This document shows positions 14,526-22,242 of a DNA stretch of 32,556 bases, piece by piece. Source of the stretch: JBGSKV01 sp041740975 (GTDB lineage Bacteria > Bdellovibrionota_B > Oligoflexia > Oligoflexales > JALZUQ01). Within the stretch, counting starts at the first letter, position 1. Each line of letters starts with the position of its first letter. The notes beneath the pieces were generated by a model that saw only the letters and a program-made list of their open reading frames with translations, was not told the origin of the DNA and ran no database searches. The stretch lies in assembly GCA_041740975.1 (NCBI GenBank), contig JBGSKV010000015.1:1-32556 (forward strand), written 5' to 3'. The position numbers and the translations under genes were made by a program.

Positions 14526-14801
14526 ATGAAATCGAAATTATTTGGCGCAACGGTTAACGGTGTAATGGCTCTAGCTGCATCGGCCAGCTTGATGACATCA
14601 TGTGTTACGCCTGGAACAAGCAGCACTGCTGCATCGCAAACAATGGGTGAATGCCACGGTGTCAATAGCTGCAAAGGGCAAGGCGTATGCGGCGGCAAAG
14701 CTCACTCTTGTGCTGGAAAAAATTCCTGCAAGGGACAAGGCTGGCTCAAGTTATCCAAGGATGATTGTGAAAAGAAAAATGGAACATTTAAGGCCGGATA
14801 A
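14526..14801 (+). CDS. Bufferin-like RiPP precursor peptide 2, possible lipopeptide
   Basis: The 91-aa peptide has six core cysteines at exactly the same residue numbers as precursor 1 (43, 49, 55, 62, 68, 81), and the core sequence is very similar (ECHGVNSCKGQG; HSCAGKNSCKG). It differs by an extra Cys26 in SLMTSC at the end of the hydrophobic leader, which reads like a lipobox and could make this copy a membrane-anchored form. AGGAG lies 6 nt upstream. Its end overlaps the MNIO enzyme start, so the two are translationally coupled. It probably arose by tandem duplication of precursor 1. Confidence 0.82.
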   Translation: MKSKLFGATVNGVMALAASASLMTSCVTPGTSSTAASQTMGECHGVNSCKGQGVCGGKAHSCAGKNSCKGQGWLKLSKDDCEKKNGTFKAG

Positions 14802-15678
14802 TTTGCAAGGAAATGTTGTTCAGGGAGTGGGGATTGGGCTTCGCCCTAAGCATTATCAAAACTTGTTCGATTCCCCTTCGAAACTCGTTCCCTGGGTTGA
14901 GGTCATTTCGGAAAATTACATGTTTACCGAAGGCCGACCTTTATTTGTTTTGGAAAAGGTTCGACAGGATTACCCCGTGGCCCTCCACGGGGTTTCTATG
15001 TCTATCGGTTCCTTCCGCAATAATCGTGAAACTTATCTTGACGCCCTTTCGCGACTCATAGAACGCATTGATCCATGGATCGTCTCGGACCATTTCTGCT
15101 GGACTGGACTTGGTAATCACAATTCTTTTGATCTCTTACCACTTCCATTTAATGAGCAGTCCATTGGCACAATCGTGGAAAATATCGATCGAGTGCAAAA
15201 TAAAATTAAGCGTAGAATTTATCTTGAGAACGTCTCGGCTTACATTGGATTTCGTCATTCACAAATTAGCGAAGTCGAATTCATCAACGAAATACTATGG
15301 CAAAGTGGCTGCGGGCTGTTGCTTGATATTAACAATGTTTATGTCAATGCTCATAATTTTGGCCTTGATGCACAAGGATATATTGACAGGATCGACCCTT
15401 CGTCAATCGGCGAGATTCATTTAGCGGGTCACAGCGTTGTCGATGATTTTTTATTCGATACCCATGACGGTCCGGTCTGCGACGAAGTTTGGGATTTATA
15501 TCGTTACGCGTTGCAACGCTTTGGCAATATCCCGACTCTTATTGAATGGGACGAGTCAATTCCCGAGTTGGAGAGGCTCTTGCGGGAAAGACAACTTGCC
15601 GAAAATCTGATGATGGGAGGTAAATATGCAGTTGCAAGACATGCAATCGATTATTCTCGACCGCATCATCAATGGTAA
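14779..15678 (+). CDS. MNIO (DUF692) multinuclear iron oxidase, bufferin maturation enzyme
   Basis: The 299-aa TIM-barrel protein has the metal-ligand pattern of the MNIO family: ALHGVSMSIG (His70), VSDHFCW (Asp104, His105), LENVS (Glu150), LLDINNVYVNAHNFG (Asp183, His192), EIHLAGHS (His214, His218), DTHDGPV (His229) and LIEWD (Glu256). The GIGLR near the N-terminus is where the family normally starts. MNIO enzymes use a mixed-valent iron cluster to modify cysteines of RiPP precursors, here most likely the two peptides upstream. A much longer in-frame ORF from 14602 runs through precursor 2 and is rejected. ATG 14779 is preferred (23-nt overlap with precursor 2); ATG 14761 is an alternative. 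The gene overlaps the partner protein by 53 nt. Confidence 0.9.
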   Translation: MEHLRPDNLQGNVVQGVGIGLRPKHYQNLFDSPSKLVPWVEVISENYMFTEGRPLFVLEKVRQDYPVALHGVSMSIGSFRNNRETYLDALSRLIERIDPWIVSDHFCWTGLGNHNSFDLLPLPFNEQSIGTIVENIDRVQNKIKRRIYLENVSAYIGFRHSQISEVEFINEILWQSGCGLLLDINNVYVNAHNFGLDAQGYIDRIDPSSIGEIHLAGHSVVDDFLFDTHDGPVCDEVWDLYRYALQRFGNIPTLIEWDESIPELERLLRERQLAENLMMGGKYAVARHAIDYSRPHHQW

Positions 15679-16423
15679 CGAATCAGCCGAAGCTGAATCG
15701 AAAAAACTAAGCGAGTTTATCGAGTATCCTGATCGATTCTTCATTTATAAAAATGGATACTTCGAACGGATTAAAGCCGCATTGCTTGAAACCTATGGAT
15801 GCACGACGCATGTTTTAGGTGAAAATGCATTTGAAGAAATTGCTTCCGGTTACCAACGTTATAAAAAAATAGCCGCCTATGATCTTTTTGGAGCTTGCGA
15901 TGACTTTCCCGAATATATTCGTACAAGTAAGGTTAGCGAAATTTATCCGTTTCTTGCAGAGTTGGCCGAATTTGAATTGAAGTGCGCAAAGTCCTTTCAT
16001 GAAAAAGGTTTTACTCCGATTTCGCTTGCAAGCTTTGCTAATATTTTGCGTAATAATCCCGAAAAAGCGATATTTAAGGTTCAACCCTACGTCTCAACAA
16101 ACATTTCAAATTGGCCGCTTATCGATATTTGTAATGCGATGAGAAATCCGCAAGAAGATCAGGGTCTGTTTAATATCGATGCGATCAAGAAATGTGAATC
16201 TCCAGAATGGCAAATCATTTTTAGGCGAAACTGGCAGGTGAAAAGCGAAAGGCTTTCAAAGGAGCAGGCCGCTTTCTTTGAACTTATCAGATCTGGCGTC
16301 AACCTGTCGGCCGCGTGCGCAAGCCTAGAAATATATGCCGCAGAAAACGGCTTGAGTGAAAGAGATCTTCGCGTACATGAATGGCTGTGCCACTGGGTAC
16401 AGAATGACGTATTCTACGCCTAA
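15626..16423 (+). CDS. HvfC/BufC-type partner protein (DUF2063-like N-terminal domain)
   Basis: The 265-aa protein has the N-terminal region LQDMQSIILDRI, RFFIYKNGYFERIKAALLETYGCTTHVLGENAFEEIASGY and then PEYI and FLAELAEFELKCAKSFHEKG. That matches the domain of the DUF2063/HvfC-BufC family that accompanies MNIO enzymes and helps deliver the precursor peptide. The C-terminal half (about 120-265) is the variable winged-helix-like part. It starts 5 nt after GGGAGG (15615-15620), inside the end of the MNIO gene, so production is coupled to the enzyme. It is followed 21 nt later by a sigma factor. Confidence 0.82.
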   Translation: MQLQDMQSIILDRIINGNESAEAESKKLSEFIEYPDRFFIYKNGYFERIKAALLETYGCTTHVLGENAFEEIASGYQRYKKIAAYDLFGACDDFPEYIRTSKVSEIYPFLAELAEFELKCAKSFHEKGFTPISLASFANILRNNPEKAIFKVQPYVSTNISNWPLIDICNAMRNPQEDQGLFNIDAIKKCESPEWQIIFRRNWQVKSERLSKEQAAFFELIRSGVNLSAACASLEIYAAENGLSERDLRVHEWLCHWVQNDVFYA

Positions 16424-16444
16424 TAACTTAGAGGAAGAGTTTGT

Positions 16445-16978
16445 ATGGATCGTAATATAGCTCCTGGATTTTTGGGGTGGGTATCTCATCTCGTTTTGAC
16501 CCATCGTAGTCGTCTTGCAAATCTTGCGAGAAACGAAGGACTCAGTGAGCAGGATGCCCTTGAGGCTGTTCAGGAAGCGTTTGAAACCTTTTTAGTTCTG
16601 CCTCAGGCACGAGAATTGATTGCCAGTGAAGAAGATTCGGCAAAATTTTTAACGGTGATCGTCAAAAACGAAGCGCGAAATTTCAGGCGCCGCAATCAAC
16701 GCCGCCATCGCTACTACGCACAAAGTCCATCTGATGATTTGCTTAAAGCAAGCGAGACGTTAGATCCCGAAGAGCTCATTCTCGAAGCTGAGAAGCATTT
16801 GGCCGTCCTTGGGTGTCTCAAAAAATTAAAGGAAATGCAGCAGCTGGTAATTAAGCTTCGGCTATTCCATGGAAACGGTGGAGACGAGATTGCTGAGATT
16901 TTAAAACTAAGCCCTGGAAATGTAGCTACGATTCTCACTAGGGCTAAAGCGGATTTACGCGAATGCTTGGTAGGATAA
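16445..16978 (+). CDS. ECF-type sigma factor (second), in the bufferin-like operon
   Basis: The 177-aa protein has a divergent sigma-2 region (ARNEGLSEQDALEAVQEAFETFLVL; KFLTVIVKNEARNFRRRNQRR) and a sigma-4 region (CLKKLKEMQQLVIKLRLFHGNGGDEIAEILKLSPGNVATILTRAKADLRE). It is the last gene of the run yceI-peptides-MNIO-BufC partner, with AGAGGAAGAG upstream. Known bufferin operons are often sigma-controlled together with an anti-sigma gene; no membrane anti-sigma partner adjoins this one. The thioredoxin gene 113 nt downstream is the next gene. Whether this sigma controls the operon or is only controlled by it is open. Confidence 0.8.
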   Translation: MDRNIAPGFLGWVSHLVLTHRSRLANLARNEGLSEQDALEAVQEAFETFLVLPQARELIASEEDSAKFLTVIVKNEARNFRRRNQRRHRYYAQSPSDDLLKASETLDPEELILEAEKHLAVLGCLKKLKEMQQLVIKLRLFHGNGGDEIAEILKLSPGNVATILTRAKADLRECLVG

Positions 16979-17091
16979 GTTAATCCTTATAGATCGTAAC
17001 TACCTATTTTTACTATATTAATTATTTACTGTAATAATCTCCTCTGTCGCGACCTATACCGGTGAAACAAGTCGTTTCTGATGGGGGATCT

Positions 17092-17463
17092 ATGAGTAAA
17101 TTTGTTAAGGAAATTAAGTCAATTGATGACTTGAGTGGACAACAATCCAGCCAAAGCCTCAAAGTTTTGGATTTTTATGCTGATTGGTGTGGCCCATGTC
17201 AAGCCTTCGCTCCGACATTCGAAAAAATCGCCGGTGAATATCACGAACGCATTGAATTTATTAAGATCAATATCGATGCGGCGCCGTCACTGGCGTCGGA
17301 GTTTGGGATTAAATCAATTCCCACTATCGTGGTTATCCAAGATCAAAATGAAATTGGCCGATCTGTCGGCGCGCCATCGGCAACTAGTTTACGACAGACG
17401 CTCACAAAACTTCTCTCGGAAGAACCTGAAGACCACAGCCATGTCGGTTGCTGTGGGCACTGA
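17092..17463 (+). CDS. Thioredoxin with C-terminal Cys-Cys-Gly-His tail
   Basis: The 123-aa cytoplasmic thioredoxin has active site WCGPC (Trp32, Cys33, Cys36), cis-Pro in IKSIPTIVV, and the usual length up to about residue 108. An extra acidic tail ends in HVGCCGH (residues 117-123), which is not part of the thioredoxin fold and looks like a soft-metal or thiol-relay appendage. ATG 17092 follows GGGGG; a GTG at 17062 would add ten residues without support. The 113-nt upstream gap is AT-rich and can hold a promoter. It lies 57 nt before an AhpD-like gene, a natural redox partner. Confidence 0.85.
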   Translation: MSKFVKEIKSIDDLSGQQSSQSLKVLDFYADWCGPCQAFAPTFEKIAGEYHERIEFIKINIDAAPSLASEFGIKSIPTIVVIQDQNEIGRSVGAPSATSLRQTLTKLLSEEPEDHSHVGCCGH

Positions 17464-17520
17464 TTTGGCCTGAATATCGAGCTTAGCAGATAACAACTTC
17501 AACCAAGCAAAGGAGACTCT

Positions 17521-18066
17521 ATGTCGCTTAAAGTTCATTCAATTAAATCAGCTCCAGATCTTTCAAAACCTATACTAGACGCCGTTGGCAAAAATTTTGG
17601 GTTTGTGCCAAATCTCATGGGTGTCTTTGCGTCAAATCCCGAGACACTAAAAAGCTATCTGGCGCTAAGTGATGCTTTATCTAAGTCGGGTCTGTCGCCA
17701 TTGGAACAACAAATTGTAGCCATTACCGTTAGCCGGGAAAACAATTGTGAATATTGTGTTGCTGCACATTCTGCAATCTCCGCAATGAGCTCATTGGACC
17801 AAAACGTAGTAAACCAATTGCGCAGTGGTGGAAATCTCGCCGACAAAAAGCTTGAAGCATTGCGTGCATTTACTCAAAAGATCACTGCAGCAAGAGGCTG
17901 GATAGACTCAGCTGGGATCGAAGCTTTCAGGAGCGCAGGCTATGATGATTCGCATGTTCTAGCTGTAGTTCTAGGTATTGCAATGAAAACACTCTCAAAT
18001 TATACGAATCACATTGCCCAAACTCCGCTTGATGAAAAATTTGCGCCATTCAAATGGTCGAAATAG
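17521..18066 (+). CDS. AhpD-like carboxymuconolactone decarboxylase family protein
   Basis: The 181-aa protein has the motif NNCEYCVAAHSA (Cys76, Cys79, His83), the AhpD-type redox centre, in a CMD fold (GFVPNLMGVFASNPETLKSYLALSDAL). It is predicted cytoplasmic. It is located directly after a thioredoxin gene (57 nt) with AAAGGAG upstream, suggesting thioredoxin-linked disulfide or peroxide reduction. It is the third AhpD-like gene in the window and the end of the bufferin-side cluster; a 181-nt gap with an operator copy follows before the histidine kinase. Confidence 0.83.
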   Translation: MSLKVHSIKSAPDLSKPILDAVGKNFGFVPNLMGVFASNPETLKSYLALSDALSKSGLSPLEQQIVAITVSRENNCEYCVAAHSAISAMSSLDQNVVNQLRSGGNLADKKLEALRAFTQKITAARGWIDSAGIEAFRSAGYDDSHVLAVVLGIAMKTLSNYTNHIAQTPLDEKFAPFKWSK

Positions 18067-18178
18067 TTGTTCGGCACCGTTAGGGATGAGCAATTTTTTG
18101 GCGCCAAGGATGGCTTTACGTTGGAACTAACCGCGCCATGTCGCTCAATAAGGATGAAATCGCACACCGCTTTTCTTG

Positions 18179-18196
18179 ATGTTTATATATAAACAT
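18179..18196. promoter_or_regulatory. Palindromic operator, copy 5 (18-bp perfect palindrome)
   Basis: ATGTTTATATATAAACAT contains the shared 14-bp core (18181-18194). It lies 52 nt before the chosen start of the histidine kinase gene and overlaps the region just after an in-frame ATG at 18176, which argues against that ATG as the start. Confidence 0.73.
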
Positions 18197-18247
18197 TTGT
18201 GTATTATGGTTAAACTCAGATGCTCCTTAGGATCAGCGAGGAATCCA

Positions 18248-20545
18248 ATGCAACTTTCGATGAAATGGCGGCTGTCCGCTTTCATTGGCCTAGCGCTACT
18301 GTTGACGATCGGTGCCACCGGGTCGGTATTGTTCCAGTCTTCAAAGACCCTGCTCTTGGAACAAGCGCAGAATAACTTACGCGCTCTGCTCCACGAGAGA
18401 ATGACTCGAATCAGCGATTTTGAAAAGACGCAGCATTCAGCATTTGATGCGATTGCTAGCTTCATGGTGCGAGACTTCTCCCGCAATGCGACACCTTTAA
18501 AATCAAATCATATAAACATCGAGTTTCGCGATTATGTAAGGCGTCTACTTCGCGGCAGATCTGACATTTTGAACGTCATTGTTGTCGATAAAAGCGGACA
18601 TGTGGCACTATCAATGACGCCAGCTTTAGTCGGCTTGGACTATTCTCAGCACGCTGAAATTATGAACGCCCGTGTTGAACCTCGCCTAGAATTGCCGAAT
18701 GATGATCACTCCGATTTGACTGCAACATACTCCGGTAGAGTGCCTAAGTCATCGTCAGGCGAGGCTGATTGTATCGTAGTTCTTTACATCAATATGCACC
18801 CGCTACTTGATGTCCTTGACTCGTCATCTCTCGGACAATCCGGCGAAATTGCGCTTGCCACCTCTGTTGGTGATAATGCACTGTTCGCAATAGCGCCGCA
18901 CCTGTCTGGACAGAGCGAGCGTAATATAGCGCTCTCTCAAGTGCCGATCATGCAAAGATCATTAAGAGGCGAGGCCGGGGAAACCCGTGGCGCGGACTAC
19001 CGCGGCCACGAAGTATTGGCAGCATTCGCTCCAACAGCAATAAAGGGTTGGGGATTTGTAGCTAAGATTGATGTAGATGAGGTGTACCAGCCCATCCGAG
19101 CTCTCGCTGCTAAGACTCTTATCGTTGCGGCCGCATTTGCAGGTTTAGCTTTACTAGCTGCCTACCTGATGGCAACGAGAATCGCGAAGCCGATTATAAA
19201 TCTCGCAACATGTGCTAAGAATGTCGAGTTAGGCGACTTCTCGACACGGGCACAATACGACTCTCGCGATGAACTTGGAAAGCTAAGTCACGCATTCAAT
19301 TCCATGGTGAAGAGCCTTGGAGAATATCGCGACAAAATGGAGACTCTAGTCCAGATTCGCACGCAGGAAGTTTCTCAGCTTGCGAAACGGTTCAAAGCAA
19401 TTTTTGATCATTCCAACGATGCAATCATGATTTTGGATCTCGCTAAAGATAGAATTATCGATGCCAACCCCCGCGCATCCATGATGCTTGGGTACGAATG
19501 TAAACAGCTCTTATCAACCCCAGTTTCATCTATCCATCCCGACGAACTTCCACAAATTCGGTCATTCGCGGCAAAAGTATTCAAAAGCGGCGCAGGATGG
19601 ACTAATGAGCTGAGTTGTCGCACAAGTTCGGGGAAATGTTTGCCGTCAGAAATTTCTGCCTCCATTATGCAGATTCCCCAGCACCACGGTGATGTGCTGC
19701 TAGCTATAATTCGTGACATCTCAGAGAGAAAGAAGATGGAGCTGCAAATTAAGCAGCAATCACAGGAGCTAAAACAGCTTAACGCAGAACTGGAAAGATT
19801 TGCGAACGTTGCAGCTCATGATCTCAAATCGCCGCTTGGCACTATCCATGGCTTTCTAGAGCTTCTATTGGAGACCCATGGCGATCGCCTTGATCATGAA
19901 GCGACTGAGTATGTCGAGACCGTGATACGAGCGTCATCGAAAATGGCAAAGTTGGTCGACTCACTCCTTACTTACGCCCGCTTCGGGAATGAAGATATAG
20001 ATATAGAGCAGGTTGACCTGAATTCAGTCGTTCGGCAGGCGCTCTGGAACCTTAACGCTGCAATCAAAGATCGTCATGCTGTTATACAAATAGAGGAAAA
20101 ACAGCCGAAGATAATTGCCGGTAATGAGAGTCAGCTTATTCAGCTATTTCAAAACCTCATTGGTAACGCCATAAAATATTGCGACGCTGACCAACCGATC
20201 GTGTCAATACGGGCCGGAGAAGCAGGCAGAGGGTGGGAGATATGTGTACAAGATAACGGTATCGGATTTGAGATGGCTGAAGCCGAGTCGATCTTTCAAC
20301 CCTTCCATCGACTCCGCACAGAACGAGAGTATGAAGGAACAGGTATGGGATTGGCAGTCTGCAAGCGAATAGTCGATCGGCACGGGGGTACTATTCGCGC
20401 GGAATCAACAAAAGGTGATGGCACATGCTTTTACATAACGTTTCCATACTCTGAACTTCCGCTGCCGCCAGCGCATTCGCTGGTTGATTGGCCACGGTCG
20501 GATTTAGGCGAGGACTCTAAAGCGTCGCCTACGTCGCAACATTGA
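18248..20545 (+). CDS. Membrane sensor histidine kinase (extracytoplasmic sensor-HAMP-PAS-HisKA-HATPase)
   Basis: The 765-aa protein has TM1 near residues 10-30, an extracytoplasmic sensor region (about 35-290, Cache-like by length and pattern) and TM2 (AKTLIVAAAFAGLALLAAYL). HAMP follows (RIAKPIINLATCAKNVELGDF), then PAS (RFKAIFDHSNDAIMILDL), then HisKA with phospho-acceptor His524 (AAHDLKSPLGTIHGF). The HATPase boxes are NLIGNAIKYC, DNGIGFEM and GTGMGLAVCKRIVDRHGG. The ATG at 18248 has GAGGA (18238-18242) 5 nt upstream; earlier in-frame ATGs at 18176 and 18206 lack a site. No response regulator adjoins it, so it is an orphan in this window. A copy of the shared palindrome lies in its promoter region. 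Confidence 0.88.
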   Translation: MQLSMKWRLSAFIGLALLLTIGATGSVLFQSSKTLLLEQAQNNLRALLHERMTRISDFEKTQHSAFDAIASFMVRDFSRNATPLKSNHINIEFRDYVRRLLRGRSDILNVIVVDKSGHVALSMTPALVGLDYSQHAEIMNARVEPRLELPNDDHSDLTATYSGRVPKSSSGEADCIVVLYINMHPLLDVLDSSSLGQSGEIALATSVGDNALFAIAPHLSGQSERNIALSQVPIMQRSLRGEAGETRGADYRGHEVLAAFAPTAIKGWGFVAKIDVDEVYQPIRALAAKTLIVAAAFAGLALLAAYLMATRIAKPIINLATCAKNVELGDFSTRAQYDSRDELGKLSHAFNSMVKSLGEYRDKMETLVQIRTQEVSQLAKRFKAIFDHSNDAIMILDLAKDRIIDANPRASMMLGYECKQLLSTPVSSIHPDELPQIRSFAAKVFKSGAGWTNELSCRTSSGKCLPSEISASIMQIPQHHGDVLLAIIRDISERKKMELQIKQQSQELKQLNAELERFANVAAHDLKSPLGTIHGFLELLLETHGDRLDHEATEYVETVIRASSKMAKLVDSLLTYARFGNEDIDIEQVDLNSVVRQALWNLNAAIKDRHAVIQIEEKQPKIIAGNESQLIQLFQNLIGNAIKYCDADQPIVSIRAGEAGRGWEICVQDNGIGFEMAEAESIFQPFHRLRTEREYEGTGMGLAVCKRIVDRHGGTIRAESTKGDGTCFYITFPYSELPLPPAHSLVDWPRSDLGEDSKASPTSQH

Positions 20546-20698
20546 CACCCGGACCGCCACGCGATTGCCTTCTGTGTCTGTAAAGATCCCGTTACATCAT
20601 CCCCGCCTATGCCGCCAATCTACCCAAACTTTCAGCAAGTTAGCGCTCAAAACCTGACCCGTTCCCCGAAATTGTACCTAACGCCGCCTTTCTTTTTC

Positions 20699-20713
20699 AT
20701 AGCAATTTGCTAT
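20699..20713. promoter_or_regulatory. Palindrome before the excisionase gene
   Basis: ATAGCAATTTGCTAT is a 15-bp perfect palindrome around a central T, ending 18 nt before the start of the excisionase-like gene. It is well placed for an operator controlling xis-int expression. The rest of the gap 20546-20731 shows no gene. Confidence 0.45.
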
Positions 20714-20731
20714 CCTCGTAAAGGTTTATCT

Positions 20732-20968
20732 ATGGTCGAAGCCAATTCACCGTATAGACAGCAACAGCTCTTTGAAAATTTAGTGGAAAAAATTTCTCAA
20801 TTTTTTCTAAGCAAGGAAAAACTCGCAGAGATACTTAGTGTTTCGCCTCGGACCATTGGTGCTTGGCGTTATAAGTATCCCGATTTTCCAGCGCGAAAAA
20901 TGGGAAAGCACGTTCGTTACAGTTTGCAGGACGTTCTCAAATGGCAACAACGTACATTTGGGAGCTAA
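20732..20968 (+). CDS. Excisionase-like (AlpA/MerR-type HTH) DNA-binding protein
   Basis: The 78-aa protein has a winged helix-turn-helix of the helix_turn_helix_17/excisionase type: FLSKEKLAEILSVSPRTIGAWRYKYPDFPARKMGKHVRYSLQDVLKWQQ. Such proteins direct excision of an integrated element or control the integrase. A longer in-frame ORF from 20609 has no site; ATG 20732 follows AAAGG (20720-20724). It lies 2 nt before the integrase gene, with the integrase ribosome binding site GGGAG inside its last codons, so the two are co-translated. Confidence 0.78.
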   Translation: MVEANSPYRQQQLFENLVEKISQFFLSKEKLAEILSVSPRTIGAWRYKYPDFPARKMGKHVRYSLQDVLKWQQRTFGS

Positions 20969-20970
20969 CA

Positions 20971-22113
20971 ATGGCAAACAAACCTATTCAATCAACGATC
21001 TTTTCCACAAAGGCAGGCACATACGAGGTTAGATGGCGAAACAAAGGATCTAATCGTCAGAAAACCTTCAAGCGTAAAGTCGATGCGCTACGACTTCAGT
21101 CAGATTTACTGAAGATAGACGAAACTCAGCAAGAACTCGCTAGCATTACTTTCGAGGAATTCGCAGAAATTTGGCTTCAGCGCCACTGTCGCATAGCAGT
21201 CGAAGAATCAACGGGCCGTGGCTACGAGCAGTTACTGCGATGGGCTATCATCCCCTTCTTTAAGGGAATGCCCCTTTCTGAAATCGACGAAGACGATGTC
21301 ATTCGATATACGGAGTGGTTAAAACTGGAGATGGGCGTCATGCCAGTCACAGTCGGTAATCGCCTCCGTCATTTAAAGATGATCTTCAACTGCGCCTGCC
21401 GATGGAAAGATGATAAAAAACGAAAGTACCTTCTGGCCAATCCGGCCAAGAATGTAAAAGAGCCCAAAAAACCAGAGGTCGATTTTCGTTTTTGGACATC
21501 AGATGAGATCAAAAAGTTTCTGAGGTTCACAAAAGATCGCGCCCCAATCGTCTATGAGATAGCTGCCTTGGTTACGGCCACGGGATTAAGACGCGGAGAG
21601 CTTTTTCAACTTCAACCCGATTGCTTTGATTTTGAAAATAAAATTCTTAGCGTTAAACGAAGCTATTCATTCGTTACCCGTAAGGTGAAACCACCCAAGG
21701 GTAGGAAAATTAGACGAATTCCTATGAATAAAGAAGTTTACCGGCTTCTTTATAAATACAAGGATACAGACCCAAATAAGCGGGTTTATGACGGAGTGAA
21801 TATCGAGCACTTCCATAAGCACTTGCGGAAATGGTGTCCTAAAGCGGGGGTTTCAACGGTAGGCCTGCATGATCTTAGAGATACTTTTGCATCGAGCCTG
21901 GTTAGAGCAGGACTAAGAGTAAAGGTGATCCAATACCTAATGGGTCATCAGAACGTTTCGACGACCGAAGGATACATGCACCTTGATCCAAATGACGTTG
22001 CTGCATCGACAGATCGTTTGGAGACTGGAATTGATCCTTGGGACTCGAAGAACAATGTTGTATCGTTACCCGTAGTGAACGGGGGTATTTTGGGGGCATT
22101 GCGCACCCAATGA
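20971..22113 (+). CDS. int: Tyrosine recombinase (phage-type integrase)
   Basis: The 380-aa protein has an N-terminal arm-type domain (STIFSTKAGTYEVRWRNKG), a SAM-like core-binding domain (about 65-165; FEEFAEIWLQRH) and a catalytic domain. The catalytic residues are Arg207 (TGLRRGEL), His300/Arg303 (HDLRDTFAS), His326 (MGHQNVSTTEGY) and nucleophile Tyr335. All are present, so it should be active. ATG 20971 has GGGAG 7 nt upstream; the in-frame ATG at 20941 lies within the excisionase gene. It ends 47 nt before a tRNA 3'-half (22161-22205), the usual arrangement of an integrase at the end of an island inserted in a tRNA gene. Confidence 0.92.
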   Translation: MANKPIQSTIFSTKAGTYEVRWRNKGSNRQKTFKRKVDALRLQSDLLKIDETQQELASITFEEFAEIWLQRHCRIAVEESTGRGYEQLLRWAIIPFFKGMPLSEIDEDDVIRYTEWLKLEMGVMPVTVGNRLRHLKMIFNCACRWKDDKKRKYLLANPAKNVKEPKKPEVDFRFWTSDEIKKFLRFTKDRAPIVYEIAALVTATGLRRGELFQLQPDCFDFENKILSVKRSYSFVTRKVKPPKGRKIRRIPMNKEVYRLLYKYKDTDPNKRVYDGVNIEHFHKHLRKWCPKAGVSTVGLHDLRDTFASSLVRAGLRVKVIQYLMGHQNVSTTEGYMHLDPNDVAASTDRLETGIDPWDSKNNVVSLPVVNGGILGALRTQ

Positions 22114-22160
22114 ATTATAACCCACTAAATTTACAGATGAATCACGGAGCGATCCCTGGA

Positions 22161-22205
22161 TTTCTAATCTTGCGGTCGAACGTTCGAGTCGTTCAGGGGT
22201 CGCCA
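22161..22205 (+). other. Displaced 3' half of tRNA-Arg(TCT)-like gene, attachment site A
   Basis: From the anticodon loop TTTCTAA (anticodon TCT) the 45 nt have exact tRNA spacing: 5-nt anticodon stem strand, 5-nt variable loop, T-arm GAACG-TTCGAGT-CGTTC (5-bp stem, 7-nt loop), acceptor strand AGGGGTC, discriminator G and encoded CCA. No matching 5' half (GACCCCT acceptor strand) precedes it, so it is a partial copy, as left at the end of an element that integrates into the tRNA anticodon loop. It lies 47 nt from the integrase stop. Confidence 0.75.
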
Positions 22206-22242
22206 TTTTTCTTTTTATGTTCTTAGCTTAAAAAAAACTGAT

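Noticed and set aside
14602..14778. Long N-terminal extension of the MNIO enzyme
   Set aside because: The extension is the out-of-frame reading of bufferin-like precursor 2, whose coding frame is clear; MNIO proteins start shortly before GxGLR.
17021..17038. Near-palindrome ATTATT-TACTGT-AATAAT before the thioredoxin gene as a sixth operator copy
   Set aside because: It lacks the GTTTA/TAAAC half sites and is explained by AT-richness.
22100..22205. Complete tRNA gene at site A (and likewise at site B)
   Set aside because: No 5' acceptor strand, D-arm or matching 5' anticodon stem precedes either 3' half; only the second half of a cloverleaf can be drawn.
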